Assembly (NCBI RefSeq): GCF_964355755.1
Contig: NC_092673.1
Span: 4,967,001-5,031,000 of the forward strand
Source: Antedon mediterranea
Lineage: Eukaryota > Echinodermata > Crinoidea > Comatulida > Antedonidae
Direction: 5' to 3'
Length of the DNA: 64,000 nt
Positions 25,301 through 39,711 of this stretch are shown here, one piece after another (within the stretch, counting starts at the first letter, position 1; each line of letters starts with the position of its first letter). The position numbers and the translations under genes were made by a program. The notes beneath the pieces were generated by a model. It saw only the letters and a program-made list of their open reading frames with translations, searched no databases and was not told where the DNA came from.

Positions 25301-26680
25301 TCGTGCCCACAGATGGTTCTCCAATACATAGTAATTTCAGCGTAAAAAAAACTGGCGATTTCAAATGTACGTACGGCAGGACTATAAAATATTGTAGTCA
25401 ACCAAAATTAGCACCTACAAACTTGTCACAAAATGAGTCCAAATGTTTTATTGGGACTCATTTAAACAAACCCAATTTATGTTTTGTATCTAACATTAGG
25501 GTTGAGGGTTGGGGATGAGGATAGGTAAAAAGGTTCAATATATTCTTTATATTAAATTATTCTTTATATTTCTTTATTATCCACTAAGTAACGAAATATT
25601 TTTGTTTAGCCCTATAAATAATATACCACTAAGTAAAGTAAAACATTTCCGATTTAATACTTTGTTAAAAATGTCACTGTCATGGTCGATTGGAATGCTA
25701 AAGTACATGTAACGACCACTACAACTTTTATATTTTTTGTAATTATTAATTAAAGAAAAAACGTTGAGAAGCAACTGTCAGTAATAAGGTATTATATTAT
25801 TATGTGTTTATAATCTAAAAGTAGGGGCTACCCACACTCACAGTAATGAAATTTATTCGTATATTTGTTTATATTATATCTAACAGTACCAACACACGCG
25901 ATCAAAAGTGGTTAATACCTATTTGCAGTATTGTATAGCATTACAATACTATTTATGTTTATTCTCCAAGGGTCTATAAATTTACCTACTTGTGTTAAAC
26001 CATGGAGGTATGCAAGTATGGTTAAACCAAATAATTTGGAATGTTCCATTCATTACATTTGTATAAACGTATATTAAATCTATCAAAATAGTATTTTTTT
26101 AAGAAAATCGGCCTGTCTTTATTATGATGCTGTACTCGAGCTGTTCAACCGGTGTTCAGCCATTAAAAACAATTATCGTATAGGAGGAGATAGAAAAATG
26201 CGAAGCATCCTCGTATTATTGTATGCGGGTATTTTTCACGATGGACATGCATTAGACAGTATATACCACGATCGGTAAACACCCCTATTTGGGGCAAATC
26301 GTTTTTATTGTCAATAACTAATTATCTAACTCAATTTAATTAGTAAACAGGGTTACATCAGGTGGTTAAAATCAGTACCGAAAGTACGAACCAACTTTAT
26401 ATACCATCGAGTAAACATTCTAGAAGTAACGCGCGATTTACCGAATTTTGCCCTTACGTAAATTTATATATAGATAATAAAATAGGCCAACAGTAATAAA
26501 TAAATAAATATTAGTAAATAAACAATAAAAATACAGCAGAAATAATAACATATTCAAAGGCTTAATGATTAATTATTTTGATTAACTTATTTATTTAATT
26601 AATTATAATAGAAATAGTCATTAAAACATATTATGTAGGCATATAAATTAAAACAAATAAACCAGTCGAAATGAGAGGTA

Positions 26681-26950
26681 TAAAAGATGTATGGTCACCA
26701 AAAACATGACAAATAAAGACTAATAAAATCCAAAATTTGAAAGGGCTAATTTTAGTTTTAATCAAGTTTTTCAACTTTGCCCAAAATAATGAATACAAAT
26801 AATGATTCTGCTTAAAAAACTTGACTATTTTTTCTTATGTAATATTTTTTCGTTCTAATTTTAGGTCAACGTGAATGAATTAATCTATTAGCGGTATGTG
26901 ACCTTAAAGTGGCCTATTCAACAACAAAGAATTATTTTTGTTCAGATATG
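26681..26950. mobile_element. Partial MITE, family C
   Basis: A left-end-like TAAAAGATGTATGGTCACCA is followed by AAAACATGACAAA and, near the other side, GGCCTATTCAACAACAAAG, both shared with the copy at 34902. The right terminus has been lost or has diverged. Confidence 0.4.
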
Positions 26951-27244
26951 TTTAATTAAAAACAAAAGAATTACATTATCTCGGAAATATTTCTTTATAT
27001 AACTTATATAATTTATTACATATATAATATTACTCTTTGTTAATAAATAAATGTTTTATGTCATAGTTCTGTTAACTAGGTTAATTTACAACATTGTTTC
27101 TAACAGACGTAACAATGTCATACACAAATGATATCCGTTTGTTTAAAGGAACAAAACACTTAATTAGTTAATGATTCGAATGTACTAATACATTTCTGAT
27201 TACACAATGATTATAATCAGAACAAATTTATATGGTTTCTTGTC

Positions 27245-27480
27245 ATGATATAGGCATAGATGAGAGCTTCTGACAGGCCTTCCAAAGCTGCGTGCGTGTC
27301 AGACATCACAGCGAAGCCTATGCTAGGCCTTTCTTCTTCTGGTACGACCTATCTATTGCTCATTTTGTCAGCGGCGACGATGAGCAATTTTCACATTAGC
27401 ATATGAATGTAGTCGCTGTTCCAGTCTGTAGGCGTTGGGCTTAATGCGACTCTAAGAACAGTTCAATTAACGCTTTAGTC
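27245..27480. promoter_or_regulatory. Candidate HMX enhancer 1.3-1.5 kb upstream
   Basis: This is a higher-complexity, GC-richer block in AT-rich flank. It contains ATTGCTCATTTTGTCAGC facing GATGAGCAATTTTCAC (an ATTGCTCAT/ATGAGCAAT inverted pair), an octamer-like TTAGCATATGAATG, and a TTAAT cluster. Only composition and motifs support it; no conservation data were available. Confidence 0.25.
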
Positions 27481-28235
27481 TCTTTAGGTTAATTATCCTT
27501 TATTCTGTAATTTGTTAGTTGGAGACATGGCTATACAACAAACCGTGTTCCGTTTTGTTTTCACTAGAAGGATATGAGACTTTAAACGGTGATGTCCATT
27601 TGAACAAAACGGATCATTATAAAGCTAAGACCGTCCCAGACTATCCCATTATTCTCCAATTACTATCTTATTGTTAACATCAACAAACGAGTATTTAAAT
27701 ACATTCATGTGCATATGTTACAGAAGAATTTATATACACTTCTTATATAGGCCTAATATATATTATTTATATAAAAAAAAGTATATAGTAGTTATATTTT
27801 ACTCTGCGACAATAAATAAATACGTTTCCAAAATATTACAATTTCATTTTTTTAGTTTATGGGTATTTATATATTTGGTGATTAATAACATCAATTTTAC
27901 AATTTCATTTGCTTCTTTCTTTTTTCTTATTATAAAGCAATATATCTATGATATGAAACTTATAAAATAATAACTCTTAATTTCAGTATCATGGTAATAA
28001 AAATTTGTATTGTGATCATATTATAATGAAAGATCATCTAATAATAATAAATATGGTAACGTAATTCAAATGTTTAGTACAATAAATATAAAAGAACAAA
28101 ACAGTTTGGTTAACCAAAGTGGGAAGCGTATTATTATCACAATAGAAACGAACTAAACATAGCGATAGAAGATATTGATGGTCATAAAATGAAAAGACGT
28201 TTTACAAAGTATGCTAATGAATTGTGCAAAGTGAG

Positions 28236-28315
28236 CCAATCGGAAACGAGCGCTCACTCGGCGACGCGCCAATCAAACTCCTGACAGAAGAAACTGATAA
28301 TTTCTTGTCGATTGG
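28236..28315. promoter_or_regulatory. CCAAT-box cluster upstream of HMX
   Basis: Three CCAAT pentamers fall within 80 bp: CCAAT at 28236 and 28269 on the + strand, and ATTGG at 28311 (CCAAT on the - strand). The block is locally GC-richer (GAGCGCTCACTCGGCGACGC) than its surroundings, and an octamer-like ATGCTAATGA sits just upstream at 28211. It lies about 0.5 kb before the HMX start. NF-Y binding is inferred from the motif only. Confidence 0.4.
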
Positions 28316-28650
28316 TTCAAAATGTTTCTGATTTTCTTAACAAGAGAGGAGGAACAACTTAGTAGGACTTTATTCATAATCCCATTATCTTTTGTGCTAC
28401 TAAACAAGAGAAGTCATAGAAAACTGAACTACCATTTAACTGTGGTTCTCTTTTGATTGAGGCATTAGTGTTGTTGTAACTAAACGGCGCCATCGGGTTG
28501 TCACACTCCACGGTACACAAATTCACGCTCCGGTTCTCAGACAGATCACTCGTACGTTAAATTTTACCAAAGTTATAACACTTAAACACAATCGCTGGTT
28601 CTGGATAGTTGACTTGTTTTTTCGCTCCGTTGAATTTAAACTTTTCACTA

Positions 28651-28776
28651 CATAAAAAGGGTCGCATTTATATTCGCATTGGTTTTGCAGTATAGGATCT
28701 AAACTGCGACACCTTTGTTTGAACTTTTTATTTTCAGCTGAATATCGAACAAATTCGTTTGAAACATTTATTTAAG
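28651..28776 (+). promoter_or_regulatory. Possible HMX core promoter and 5' leader
   Basis: A TATA-like CATAAAAAGG at 28651-28660 lies about 120 bp before the start codon, which would place transcription start near 28680-28690. The leader would contain an in-frame TGA at 28720. TTTTCAG at 28731-28737 looks like a splice acceptor, so an unseen upstream non-coding exon is an alternative. Transcript 5' ends were not available. Confidence 0.3.
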
Positions 28777-30738
<1,962 letters not shown>

Positions 30739-31005
30739 ACAAATATTATATATTGTTTATATATTTTAAGATGAACTTGCTTGCGTAGGCCTACATTTTG
30801 GTTGATGGAGAACGAAATGCGGTTGCAAGGTGTCCCGACATTAAGGTAGGCGACATGACAAGAGGGTGTTGAATTATAAATGGTGCTTTTTATAAATCTT
30901 GTACAAAGAAGAACACACAATTGTGTGTATACTTATGAAAATGTATATAAAGTAAATTATTTCGTTATAAATTAAGTTCGTTATAGATGAAATGCGAAAA
31001 TGCAA

Positions 31006-31011
31006 AATAAA
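31006..31011 (+). other. Probable HMX polyadenylation signal AATAAA
   Basis: This is a canonical AATAAA in an A-rich context about 268 bp downstream of the HMX stop. It would give a 3'UTR of roughly 290 nt. Other hexamers occur further on in this AT-rich flank, so longer isoforms are possible. Confidence 0.5.
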
Positions 31012-33049
31012 AATTGTGAAGAGAAAATATTACTATAACAATTCCAATTTGTATTATTTTTTCAATAGTAAAAATATATTGTGATGAGTAAGTGCATTGT
31101 TTTTATACCGCCCATCGGTCAAAGATACCTTAATTTACAGGTTTTCTGTTCCAATTCGTTCTAACAGATTAATATTGATTGTAAATTTATATTGGAACAC
31201 ACTGAATAGGCCGACTAACGAATCAAAGCATCTAAAATACTTAAGGAACTTGATTGCAATTTGACGTATACAATGAAATATGTTATTCAATGTAAATTAA
31301 TAGAAATTAGATGACAATAGCGACGGTTTAACTAGCGACTGATTCAATATAAAAAGAATTGGTTACTCATTTTGGTTTTATTGGCCTACTCGACAACTTT
31401 GTGATTACAAAGGCAATGATAATATTACTACACCTACATTTAGTTGACACCGTTATATTATCAGTCTATAATAACTTCACTTTTACAATTATCTATAAAA
31501 TATTTTATTATGATTTCCATAAATTCAATCTTATAATTTTTCTTACATTTGAACGAATTTTGTTTCTGTAAATGCATATACCGAACACATTTTTTTTATT
31601 CCATATTCTGATATTCAATCATTATCTCATATTAATATTTATTCTTATATTGTTATTCTCCAGTTTATTTCTTGTTGTGGTACATGAAAAGACATAAAAA
31701 TTACGTAGAATCACGTAGAATTACGTATACGTAAACTGTCTTGTCTTCGTGTATCGTAACGAAATGTTTAACTTACCTATACAAAATATTAATTTACTGT
31801 TTTGATTTTAGATACACTTAAATTGCGAAAAATATAATTGATAAATGAAAATATGGGATTATAAAATTATTTCAATCCTTAATTAATTACTGTGTGCTTA
31901 TAATTTGCATTTATATCATGTACCAGTTATGTTAGAATAATAATACACTTAAGAGTCATTTAAATCCCGTGATATTTAAATAACTCTATATATCGCAGTT
32001 TATATGTATATTTGCTTAATGAGTTCAATACACTAGAACTTTATTATCTACTTTACGTTTGAAATGTCGGCAATGACATTTAATTTTGTTTCATTGCCGA
32101 TTTAGTGAATCTCCGAATACAACTGAACAGATTTAGATGTTAACAGGCAAATTGCTGTGGGTAGCTAGAGGAGGATTAGGAGAATGATAGAGGACCGGTA
32201 TTAAAACAAGTCATTTGTGAATAAACATATTTGTTTTAATCAAAACAATAGTTATAACTTGGCAATTAAAGTCACACAAAATGAATGAGATGAGAAAGTT
32301 GTGGTTTACACAGCATCACTCACACGCGTGGTGCATCAGTGTGAACGCAATGTTATTTAATAAATATCATGTATTTTATGTTATTTGTATGTACTGTTAT
32401 AAGTGTATCGTTTACAATAGGTTTGAACATGTTAATTGTATACGTATTGTGCTGGATGTGATATTGATAATATTTTGAAAAAAACTGTTGTACGAATTCG
32501 ATAAACTCATTGATTATTCTTGATAATAAAATTATCAGAAATTTATTTTTTGTATTTAGTCAAAATTATTTCTCCAAGATTACACAAACATCACAAATAT
32601 TACACATAAAAGGACAAAGAACGTATGGAATATTAAGAAGGCAGAATTAACAAAATTAAGTAAAAGTCGAGAAGATCGGACTGCATTGAAATACATACAC
32701 TTACTAAAATTAAAATTCGGAATTGAATTGAAAAGTACAGATGCGGTAAACATGAGTGTGGACAACATCTTTACTTTTTCTGATTGATAACCGACTGGAC
32801 CTTTCGTTGTCCGAAGAACAGCCACTAGCCTATCTTCACTCTTCAGCGTATTGGTACGGAGTAACAGTATAATTGGTTGGGCTTCATCTTAAAGTCAGAC
32901 TTCAAGAAAAGGTAAATTATTTTTCTTTTCTTTTTGTGTATATTGGCTTCTTCTGAAAATGTCATCATGAATTTAAGCTTTTTAGTCCTAATTTCCTTAT
33001 TTCGTTTTAAAAAAAAAATGGCCTTAGCACATTGACATTTTTTCAAATA
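31012..33049. other. HMX downstream flank, non-coding
   Basis: Very AT-rich unique DNA. TTACGTAGAATCACGTAGAA is a short local repeat at about 31702. No frame above 81 codons and no element recognised. Confidence 0.6.
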
Positions 33050-33688
33050 TTTATTTAGAATATAAACATTAAACAAATATCACATTGATGTGTTGTTAAA
33101 CACGGTAAAAAAAAGTCTGCTAATCGTCAAACTAATCGTGCCAGGTAGTTTTAGTATGGCACGAGAACATAATATGTCCAGCCTAAATTATCACCCGTGC
33201 GAACATATACTTTTTATTAGCCTATAAATATATTCTTATACTTATAGTGCTATTAATTAGGACCGATTTTAAATATAGGACTAATTATTTATAGGTTAAT
33301 CGCAATTGACAATTACGTTAAGGATTTCCGTCGAGGTTCATTGATTATAAACGTATACATTAATCCTTTATTTATTTAGAATATAAACATTAAACAAATA
33401 TCACATTGATGTGTTGTTAAACACGGTAAAAAAAGTCTGCTAATCGTCAAACTAATCGTGCCAGGTAGTTTTAGTATGGCACGAGAACATAATATGTCCA
33501 GCCTAAATTATCACCCGTGCGAACATATACTTTTTATTAGCCTATAAATATATTCTTATACTTATAGTGCTATTAATTAGGACCGATTTTAAATATAGGA
33601 CTAATTATTTATAGGTTAATCGCAATTGACAATTACGTTAAGGATTTCCGTCGAGGTTCATTGATTATAAACGTATACATTAATCCTT
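33050..33688 (+). repeat. Near-identical 320-bp tandem duplication
   Basis: Copy 1 is 33050-33370 and copy 2 is 33371-33688. By eye they differ by one A in a poly-A run (8 versus 7), with otherwise identical text down to the shared end ACGTATACATTAATCCTT. Each contains a perfect 8-bp stem, TCGTGCCA...TGGCACGA (first at 33136-33164). It is either a very recent duplication or an assembly or haplotype artefact. Confidence 0.95.
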
Positions 33689-33940
33689 GTTTTAATCCTA
33701 TGCCATGTTTTCGCTAGGATAATTGCCCGTATTGACTAATATAGGTCTCATAGGCGCCGGAAGAAGAGATTAGGAGTAACAACTAAAACTAATAATTAGT
33801 ATCAATATTTTGGGGTTATTTAATTATATCTAAGTCTTTTTTTTTTCTTTTTTTCTATAACTCACTATGTTGTAGTTGTAAACACTAACTCAAATCTACG
33901 AATAATATTATAACATATATAAATATATAATATTTAACGT

Positions 33941-34050
33941 TTTTAGTCGCGTGGATGCGACTCTATAGTTCACTATGTCGGTCGGTCGGTCTGTCTGTCG
34001 GTCCGGTATCACTATGCGTTTTAGCACGCGACTTATGGCTGTTGGCCTTG
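33941..34050 (-). mobile_element. Short element, family D, complete copy
   Basis: On the - strand it reads AACAAGGCCAACAGCCATAA, GTCGCGTGCTA, a CGCATAGTGATACCGGACCG block, a short CCGACAGA/CCGAC run, ACATAGTGAACTATAGAGTC, then GCATCCACGCGACTAAAAA. Its 5' portion matches the + strand copy at 62621 almost exactly, which defines the element's full extent. Confidence 0.65.
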
Positions 34051-34129
34051 TTTTAGTTCAAGTAGCAGAATGTTATGTACACAACGCTATGAAAAATAAG
34101 GTATTTATAACATTACTCAACAATAAACA

Positions 34130-34605
34130 ATAACATTGATAATTAGGCCTATTCAATATGTATTAATATCATTTTTTTAAATTAATAATTTATATAGTAA
34201 AATCTTAACAACTATTATTTATTTATGTATTCTAATTTAATTTAAGCAACGTGTAATAATTCGTAGTTTTGGCGAGCTTCTCACAAATTACAAGAAATAG
34301 GCCTACAACAACAAAAAACAATAACACATTAATAGCCTAATATAAATAATAATCGGAAAAAAATTTAATTCCAAGCCAAAAAATATTTAAATTGTCTGTT
34401 AAAATTGAATAACATATTATTAGGTTTGCCTAATTATAATTACACAATATGTATCAATATTATTCTTTAGTTACTATTCTAAAATAAAATGTTTTATAAT
34501 AGCTTAAATAACTTCTCTTTAAATACGTATTAGCATATTATTTATTTTTAATTTATCGTAAGCGATGTATTCGTAGTTTGGGTGAGCGTCTCACAATCGT
34601 TCCGT
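34130..34605 (+). repeat. Diverged ~300-bp tandem duplication
   Basis: The halves starting near 34130 and 34430 share TTAGG(C/T)(C/T)T...CAATATGTAT(T/C)AATAT, then TTATTTAT, and end AATTCGTAGTTTTGGCGAGC / TATTCGTAGTTTGGGTGAGC followed by TCTCACAA. They are far more diverged than the duplication just upstream. Confidence 0.55.
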
Positions 34606-34901
34606 GAAATTGGTTAGGTTAATAAAGATCATTGAAAACATCAATTAATAGTAAAGTTAACAAGTCTCGATTGAATGAAAACGATTCATCAACTTCATTT
34701 GGGAAGGCATAGCCTATGTATCAAACGACGATAGAAAAAACAATCCACGCAACGAAGATTCCAAGTGATTACTAAAATGTATATACTTATTACTGTGTTG
34801 TCTAAATGAAATGAGAATTAAAATTGATCATAATGAATTTTCATTTATTTACAAACAAAAATATAATCAGTTGTTTTTCATTATGATCGTGGTTGAAAAT
34901 A

Positions 34902-35171
34902 TTAAAGATGTATTGTCCCCCCAAAACATGAAAAACGATTGCAGTTTTAATTTAAAAAAGTTATTCACTTAAAAAAATGTTACTTATAAAAAAAACAAAA
35001 GAAACATAAAATGTCAGACAGACAATTTCTGTATTTTTTTGCTTTAAATTACATTTGTTTCGATCTAGTTTTGGGTAAAAGTGTAACTATTAGGTGACAT
35101 TAAAATGGCATAGGCCTATTCAACAAAAAATGTGAAAAAAAAAACATTTTTAAAGGACAACATATCTTTAA
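34902..35171. mobile_element. MITE, family C, complete copy
   Basis: The left end TTAAAGATGTATTGTCCCC and right end AAAGGACAACATATCTTTAA are inverted copies. The 230-bp AT-rich interior has no frame and includes TAGGCCTATTCAACAAAAAA. Confidence 0.7.
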
Positions 35172-35244
35172 GCTGACATGAAAAACAAAACATAATTTAA
35201 ATTCAAAATAAATTCATATAAATAGAAGAAAAAAACATAAGATA

Positions 35245-35318
35245 CTAAAAATAAACTTAATTCTAAAAATAAACTTAGTTCTAAAAATAAACTTAATTCT
35301 AAAAATAAACTTAATTCT
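35245..35318 (+). repeat. 18-bp minisatellite, ~4 copies
   Basis: CTAAAAATAAACTTAATT repeats at 35245, 35263, 35281 and 35299, with one A-to-G change in the second copy. Confidence 0.95.
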
Positions 35319-35989
35319 AATTTAAAAAGGGATAGTTTGAAGCTGTGTATATTTGAAGTAGGCCTAATTGATTCTATTCATTTTCCTCGGTAAGAAATAC
35401 GTTCTTTATAATTTGAGTATTTTTTTTATAATTAGCAAACTATTAATTGCAAAAATATACATTTAAGATTAATAATAATAATTAATTATTAATAATAAAA
35501 TGCCAATCAAAACTTCGATTTGTTTTTAACATGAGGCGCTCTTGTAGTATTTTGGAATTTTTAATATTTTTAGAATTTCATTGGATATTTTAGTCCTAAA
35601 TAAAACCTAAGAGAAATAATAACCCACAAATAATACAGAGTATCGAATAAAATCAATATTATTGTACCGATGAATATTTTTAACTGGAGTGTGCAATATT
35701 AATTAAAAAAGAATGTAATTATAATTCTACACCATTTTTTGATCAAGGCTATAAAAAATATGTGGAATCGTTTCAACAGCAATTACCTCTTCATACTCCA
35801 TCCATTTCAGGTAATATTAAGTGTCTTTCAAAGAGGATATTAAATGTTATTTAGGGCAACGAAATGTGTATTGATATATTATTTAGATAATTACTTAACA
35901 ATGAAAAATTACGGTTTTATTTGTAGGTAATATTTGAAATGAATACGTATATAATAATAAACAAAATTAATAATTTAGAGTAGGCACAC

Positions 35990-36660
35990 TTTTAACAGTA
36001 GAGGTTGATGATATTTAATTGAATGTATATGGCGACGGAAGGAAACGCATCGGTAAAAAAATATACTTAAATGACTTTAAAAAAAAATAACACTTTGCAA
36101 GCGCGAAGGTCGACCAGGGGTGAGCCGTCTCACAGAACACATAAACTGACAAGAGAAAAGTAGCCTGAAACTGTAATGATAATCAGTGTACTGATACGAA
36201 GTAGTAGGCAGCAATTGATTGAGGCAGTCTGGCTGAGTCAAAGACGAATTAAACAAGTTGCTTAAATTAAAAATACACCGCATGCCGACGCGAATGATAA
36301 TTAGGCGATCTTCTTCGTACATCCTCATCACATTATCCCTGATTGAGATCAATATCGATATCCGACGACGAAATCCAGGTAATTTTTAAACATAAGGTTC
36401 TAGTGTGAAGAAAGATTAATGCGTTCGAACAGAAATATCCGTGAAACTTTTAGAGCGATTCACCTTAATCAGGCGCTGCTCGCTACTAAACGAATACTAT
36501 AATATCAATGCACATTTAGTGAATTGAATGTCGACGCAAAATGCTACAAAACAATCTCAAAAATTGAAATTTAACAGCGGGGCAATTAGTAAATATAAGG
36601 CATTGACGGGCTGCAAGCCTCGATTATCAATAATGTAGGCCGAATATAGCATCTGACATA
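35990..36660. promoter_or_regulatory. Candidate regulatory block ~5.3-6 kb downstream of HMX
   Basis: The block is free of the local repeats and GC-richer than its surroundings. It has dense homeodomain-type cores (GATAATTAGGC, GGGCAATTAGTAAA) and GATA/GATTA-like sites (AATGATAATC, GATTATCAATAAT). A - strand frame of 91 codons inside it (36077-36352) has no recognisable domain and is probably incidental. Confidence 0.25.
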
Positions 36661-38527
36661 CAGTTTTTAAATGATTGAACGGTGTTGTAGAAATATGTAA
36701 AATTACCAAATAAATTATAATTAAATTAGTGATATAAGTTTATTATTATTCTACTGATATAAGTTTTACATTTTTTAAACTATATCTTTATTTGTAATAC
36801 TACTTTTAATACTACTAATGATTTTGTATATCTCAATGTAATGCAATTTGGATAATGTTTTGTAACTTTTCTATAGTATTTTCTTGTTTTTTCTCTAATT
36901 GTATTTGGTAAAATTATTATTTTAATACTTTTTTGTCTTGTGTGAGTTCTTCTCACGTTTATTTAAATTCTCATTGATGAATATATTATATACATATAAG
37001 TACATTTGTGACAATTAAAAGTAAGTGTTTAGAGTAGTTAAAATACCGGTATATTTACATAATAAGATGCCAGAATTCAGTATTAACCATATATTTTCTC
37101 ATTTAAAATTTTAGATACGATGTTAATTAAAATGTAGAAATGAAAAATGGCGGTAAAATACATGATTAAAATTTTCTTGTTAAACTATCTTATTTGTGTT
37201 CTTATTTGTGTTCGAGTAGAGAGGCTATAAACTCAGGGGAGGAAAATGTAGTATCCTCCCTTTTCACCAAGACAAGATGGATGGAATGAAAAAAAGAGGA
37301 ATGCAATAGGTTGAAAGTTAGTTATTTAGAATGATAGCATGAAATGGTATATTTAATGGAAACCGTAAGGTTAGAGTCCATACACAGTGCAAGTCCAAGA
37401 TGTAATTTTGGCTCTGTGTGTATGTGAGACGCTTCATACCCGATGTCATCTTAGTACAACTACTATTTACAATTTGTATTTTACGGTATTATTTTAATAC
37501 TTACATATTTAAATATTCGTAGTGCAATTATACTTTAAGCCGTTGGGTACATATTGTATATGTTTATACCCGAATAAAATATATTGATGATATGTGAAAA
37601 ACAAAATAGCTAAAAATAATAATGATTGGTTGTTGTTCATTAATATGTTTTGTATATTGTATCTTATATAAACAGCTTTTTATTATGTTATATGTGTTAT
37701 TGATTACGATATAAAGAATAAATGAATGAATAAATTACAAAATTTATTTTAAATTCGTACAATTAATAAAGAATAATAGAGATTAGTCATACATTCATAA
37801 TCATATTAATGTTGGAATTTTAGCTATTTTAATGATAATAACGCTGTGAAACGAATAAAATGTGTATCATAATTACGGTGGGCGATCGAAGGTCGCTGTT
37901 AAATCCGAAAACAGTAAATACAATTTAGTTTACATAACTTTACAAATTTCTTTTATATTAATCGTATAAACAAAAATATTACAAAACAAGTTCTATACCC
38001 ATAGTTATTTATAATCTTACGAGTAGAAATGAAAGTCAAAGAACGAAACGAACGACATCAAATGGGTTAAAACTGGATTATTTTTCATAACATGCGGCTT
38101 TTCTTTGGTGCCACTGAACTTAGACGAGATTTTGATATTATGTTTTTTTAAATATCGACGTATTAACTATATTATAATAAACACTTAGACAAATGAATGT
38201 ATTATTTTTCTATGATAAATACTCATGGATGGAAAACATGGATTTAGGGAAAATATTGTAATTATTATTTTTTGTGAAGGATATATTGTTTTCATTCATT
38301 AGTTTAAACATTTAAAATTACCTTTAAATTAAGTCAACTTTGTAAAACGTTATCGTGTTACCTCAAGGTCTCCTTCTAACCAAAATACTGACATTTTTCT
38401 GTTTTGTACAATAAAATACGGAAAACTCGATTAAAAGATTATTTCAGTAAAAAATTCATTTCATTAAACAATTGATTGCCAAAAACGTATGAAAATAGCA
38501 TTTTATGAAAATAGTGTATTTTATTTA
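36661..38527. other. Non-coding, AT-rich, possible retroelement tails
   Basis: AT-rich sequence. GAATAAATGAATGAATAAAT at about 37716 resembles a retroelement 3' tail, but no coding remnant was found upstream. Confidence 0.5.
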
Positions 38528-38580
38528 TTCAATTCAATTCAATTCAACTTTATTTTAAACAAACTGTCCATATGAAACAC
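38528..38580 (-). mobile_element. Possible non-LTR retrotransposon 3' tail
   Basis: On the - strand, TTTAAAATAAAGTTGAATTG continues into three to four GAATT repeats, a tail style typical of LINE or SINE 3' ends. No coding is attached and the element upstream could not be delimited. Confidence 0.35.
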
Positions 38581-39186
38581 ATAAAGTTTACAAAAACAAC
38601 ACATTATTATGGCTATACTGATACTAGTTAACACACGTAAAGTATACATGAGATTAAATATACAAAAGTTCTGTCCATTTTTTATGCAACTTTGAATCTT
38701 TTAGAATACGAGAAAAAACACATGATTTGAGTAAAGAATTAGGTAACATAATTACTATTAGAAATTAGCTAATTTGTTATGGTAAGTGTGCGTTGTTATT
38801 TATGTCTTCCATTGTATGTGGTGTTTAAGTCATTGATAACTAAGCGAGTTGTGATACAAGTCTTTAAATCTGCTAAATTGATAGAGATATATGTGTTAAA
38901 ATTCAGCGTTAAACTATTGATAGATATCTTGTATGCAAGCATTTTAATTTGTTATATTGTAATGTTCTTATTGCTATACGTTTAACGTGTTAGTGTAACA
39001 CGTATTGTAATTACATTTATTCGACATTATTTATTCATTTGGATTCATTGAGATATTTAAAATGTAATTGCAATGCGTTTTGCACCTTTTTTTTTACTGA
39101 TTTGTTGTTATTCATTAAGACGATTGACAGTAAAGATTATTATGCAAATGATAATAATGATTACATAATGATGTTGATGATTAAAA

Positions 39187-39437
39187 CTCTACACTATCAA
39201 ACTAGTTTGACAAAAAGTGTGATGCCTTCACTCTAAAGCTCTGTCTACACATATCAAACTAGTTTGACAACAACAGTGTGATGTGCCTAAATATGGTAGT
39301 GATATGCCCAAATATGGTAGTGATATGCCCAAATACGGTAGTGATATGCCCAAATATGGTAGTGATATGCCCAAATATGGTAGTGTTATGATATCATTTT
39401 TTGTCATTTAAAGTTTGATAGTGCATACAGAGTGAAG
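39187..39437. mobile_element. MITE, family B, with five internal 21-bp repeats
   Basis: A terminus AAGCTCTGTCTACACATATC (39237) and a second, nearby CTCTACACTATCAAACTAGT (39187) begin the element. The interior is five tandem copies of GATATGCCCAAATATGGTAGT at 39280, 39301, 39322, 39343 and 39364. The right end is AAAGTTTGATAGTGCATACAG. The double left end suggests one copy inserted in another. Confidence 0.7.
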
Positions 39438-39604
39438 GGATAATAACATTGCCTAGCAAAACATTAACTGGGGTGCACAACATACAAACCGCTGGTATTG
39501 ACGCCCGGAGTTTCGGCATTAGAAGTAAAAACAAAGCAGAATCTTCAGACCCTGAATTGGCCGTAGGAGGCCTATAGCTTGTTAGTTTCACGGAAACTTG
39601 TTTA

Positions 39605-39711
39605 ATCTTGGTTCCCACAAAGAAGAAAAAGGACGTAAGCGCAACGCAAGTGAGTTGACCAATCACAAGCGAAAGTTTGCGCGTTGAGTCCAAGAGTGGG
39701 AACCAAGTTTT
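39605..39711. mobile_element. Foldback MITE, family A, short copy
   Basis: TCTTGGTTCCCACAAAGAAG leads to GGACGTAAGCGCAACGCAAG and TTGACCAATCACAAGCGA. The right arm TTTGCGCGTTGAGTCC ends GAGTGGGAACCAAGTTTTAG. Confidence 0.7.

Larger units (their letters stand above)
25301..28235. other. HMX upstream flank, non-coding
   Basis: AT-rich, with one partial MITE (26681) and a candidate enhancer (27245-27480). Two frames (25509-25712 and 27671-27970) are Ile/Phe/Tyr/Lys-rich translations of AT-rich DNA. Confidence 0.6.

Noticed and set aside
27671-27970. 99-codon + strand frame with hydrophobic stretches
   Set aside because: Composition (Ile, Phe, Tyr, Lys, Asn) is what AT-rich DNA gives; no domain or context.
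28759-28776. Six extra N-terminal codons for HMX from a TTG
   Set aside because: TTG is not a normal start in animal mRNA; the next codon ATG 28777 has a good context and is the first ATG in frame.
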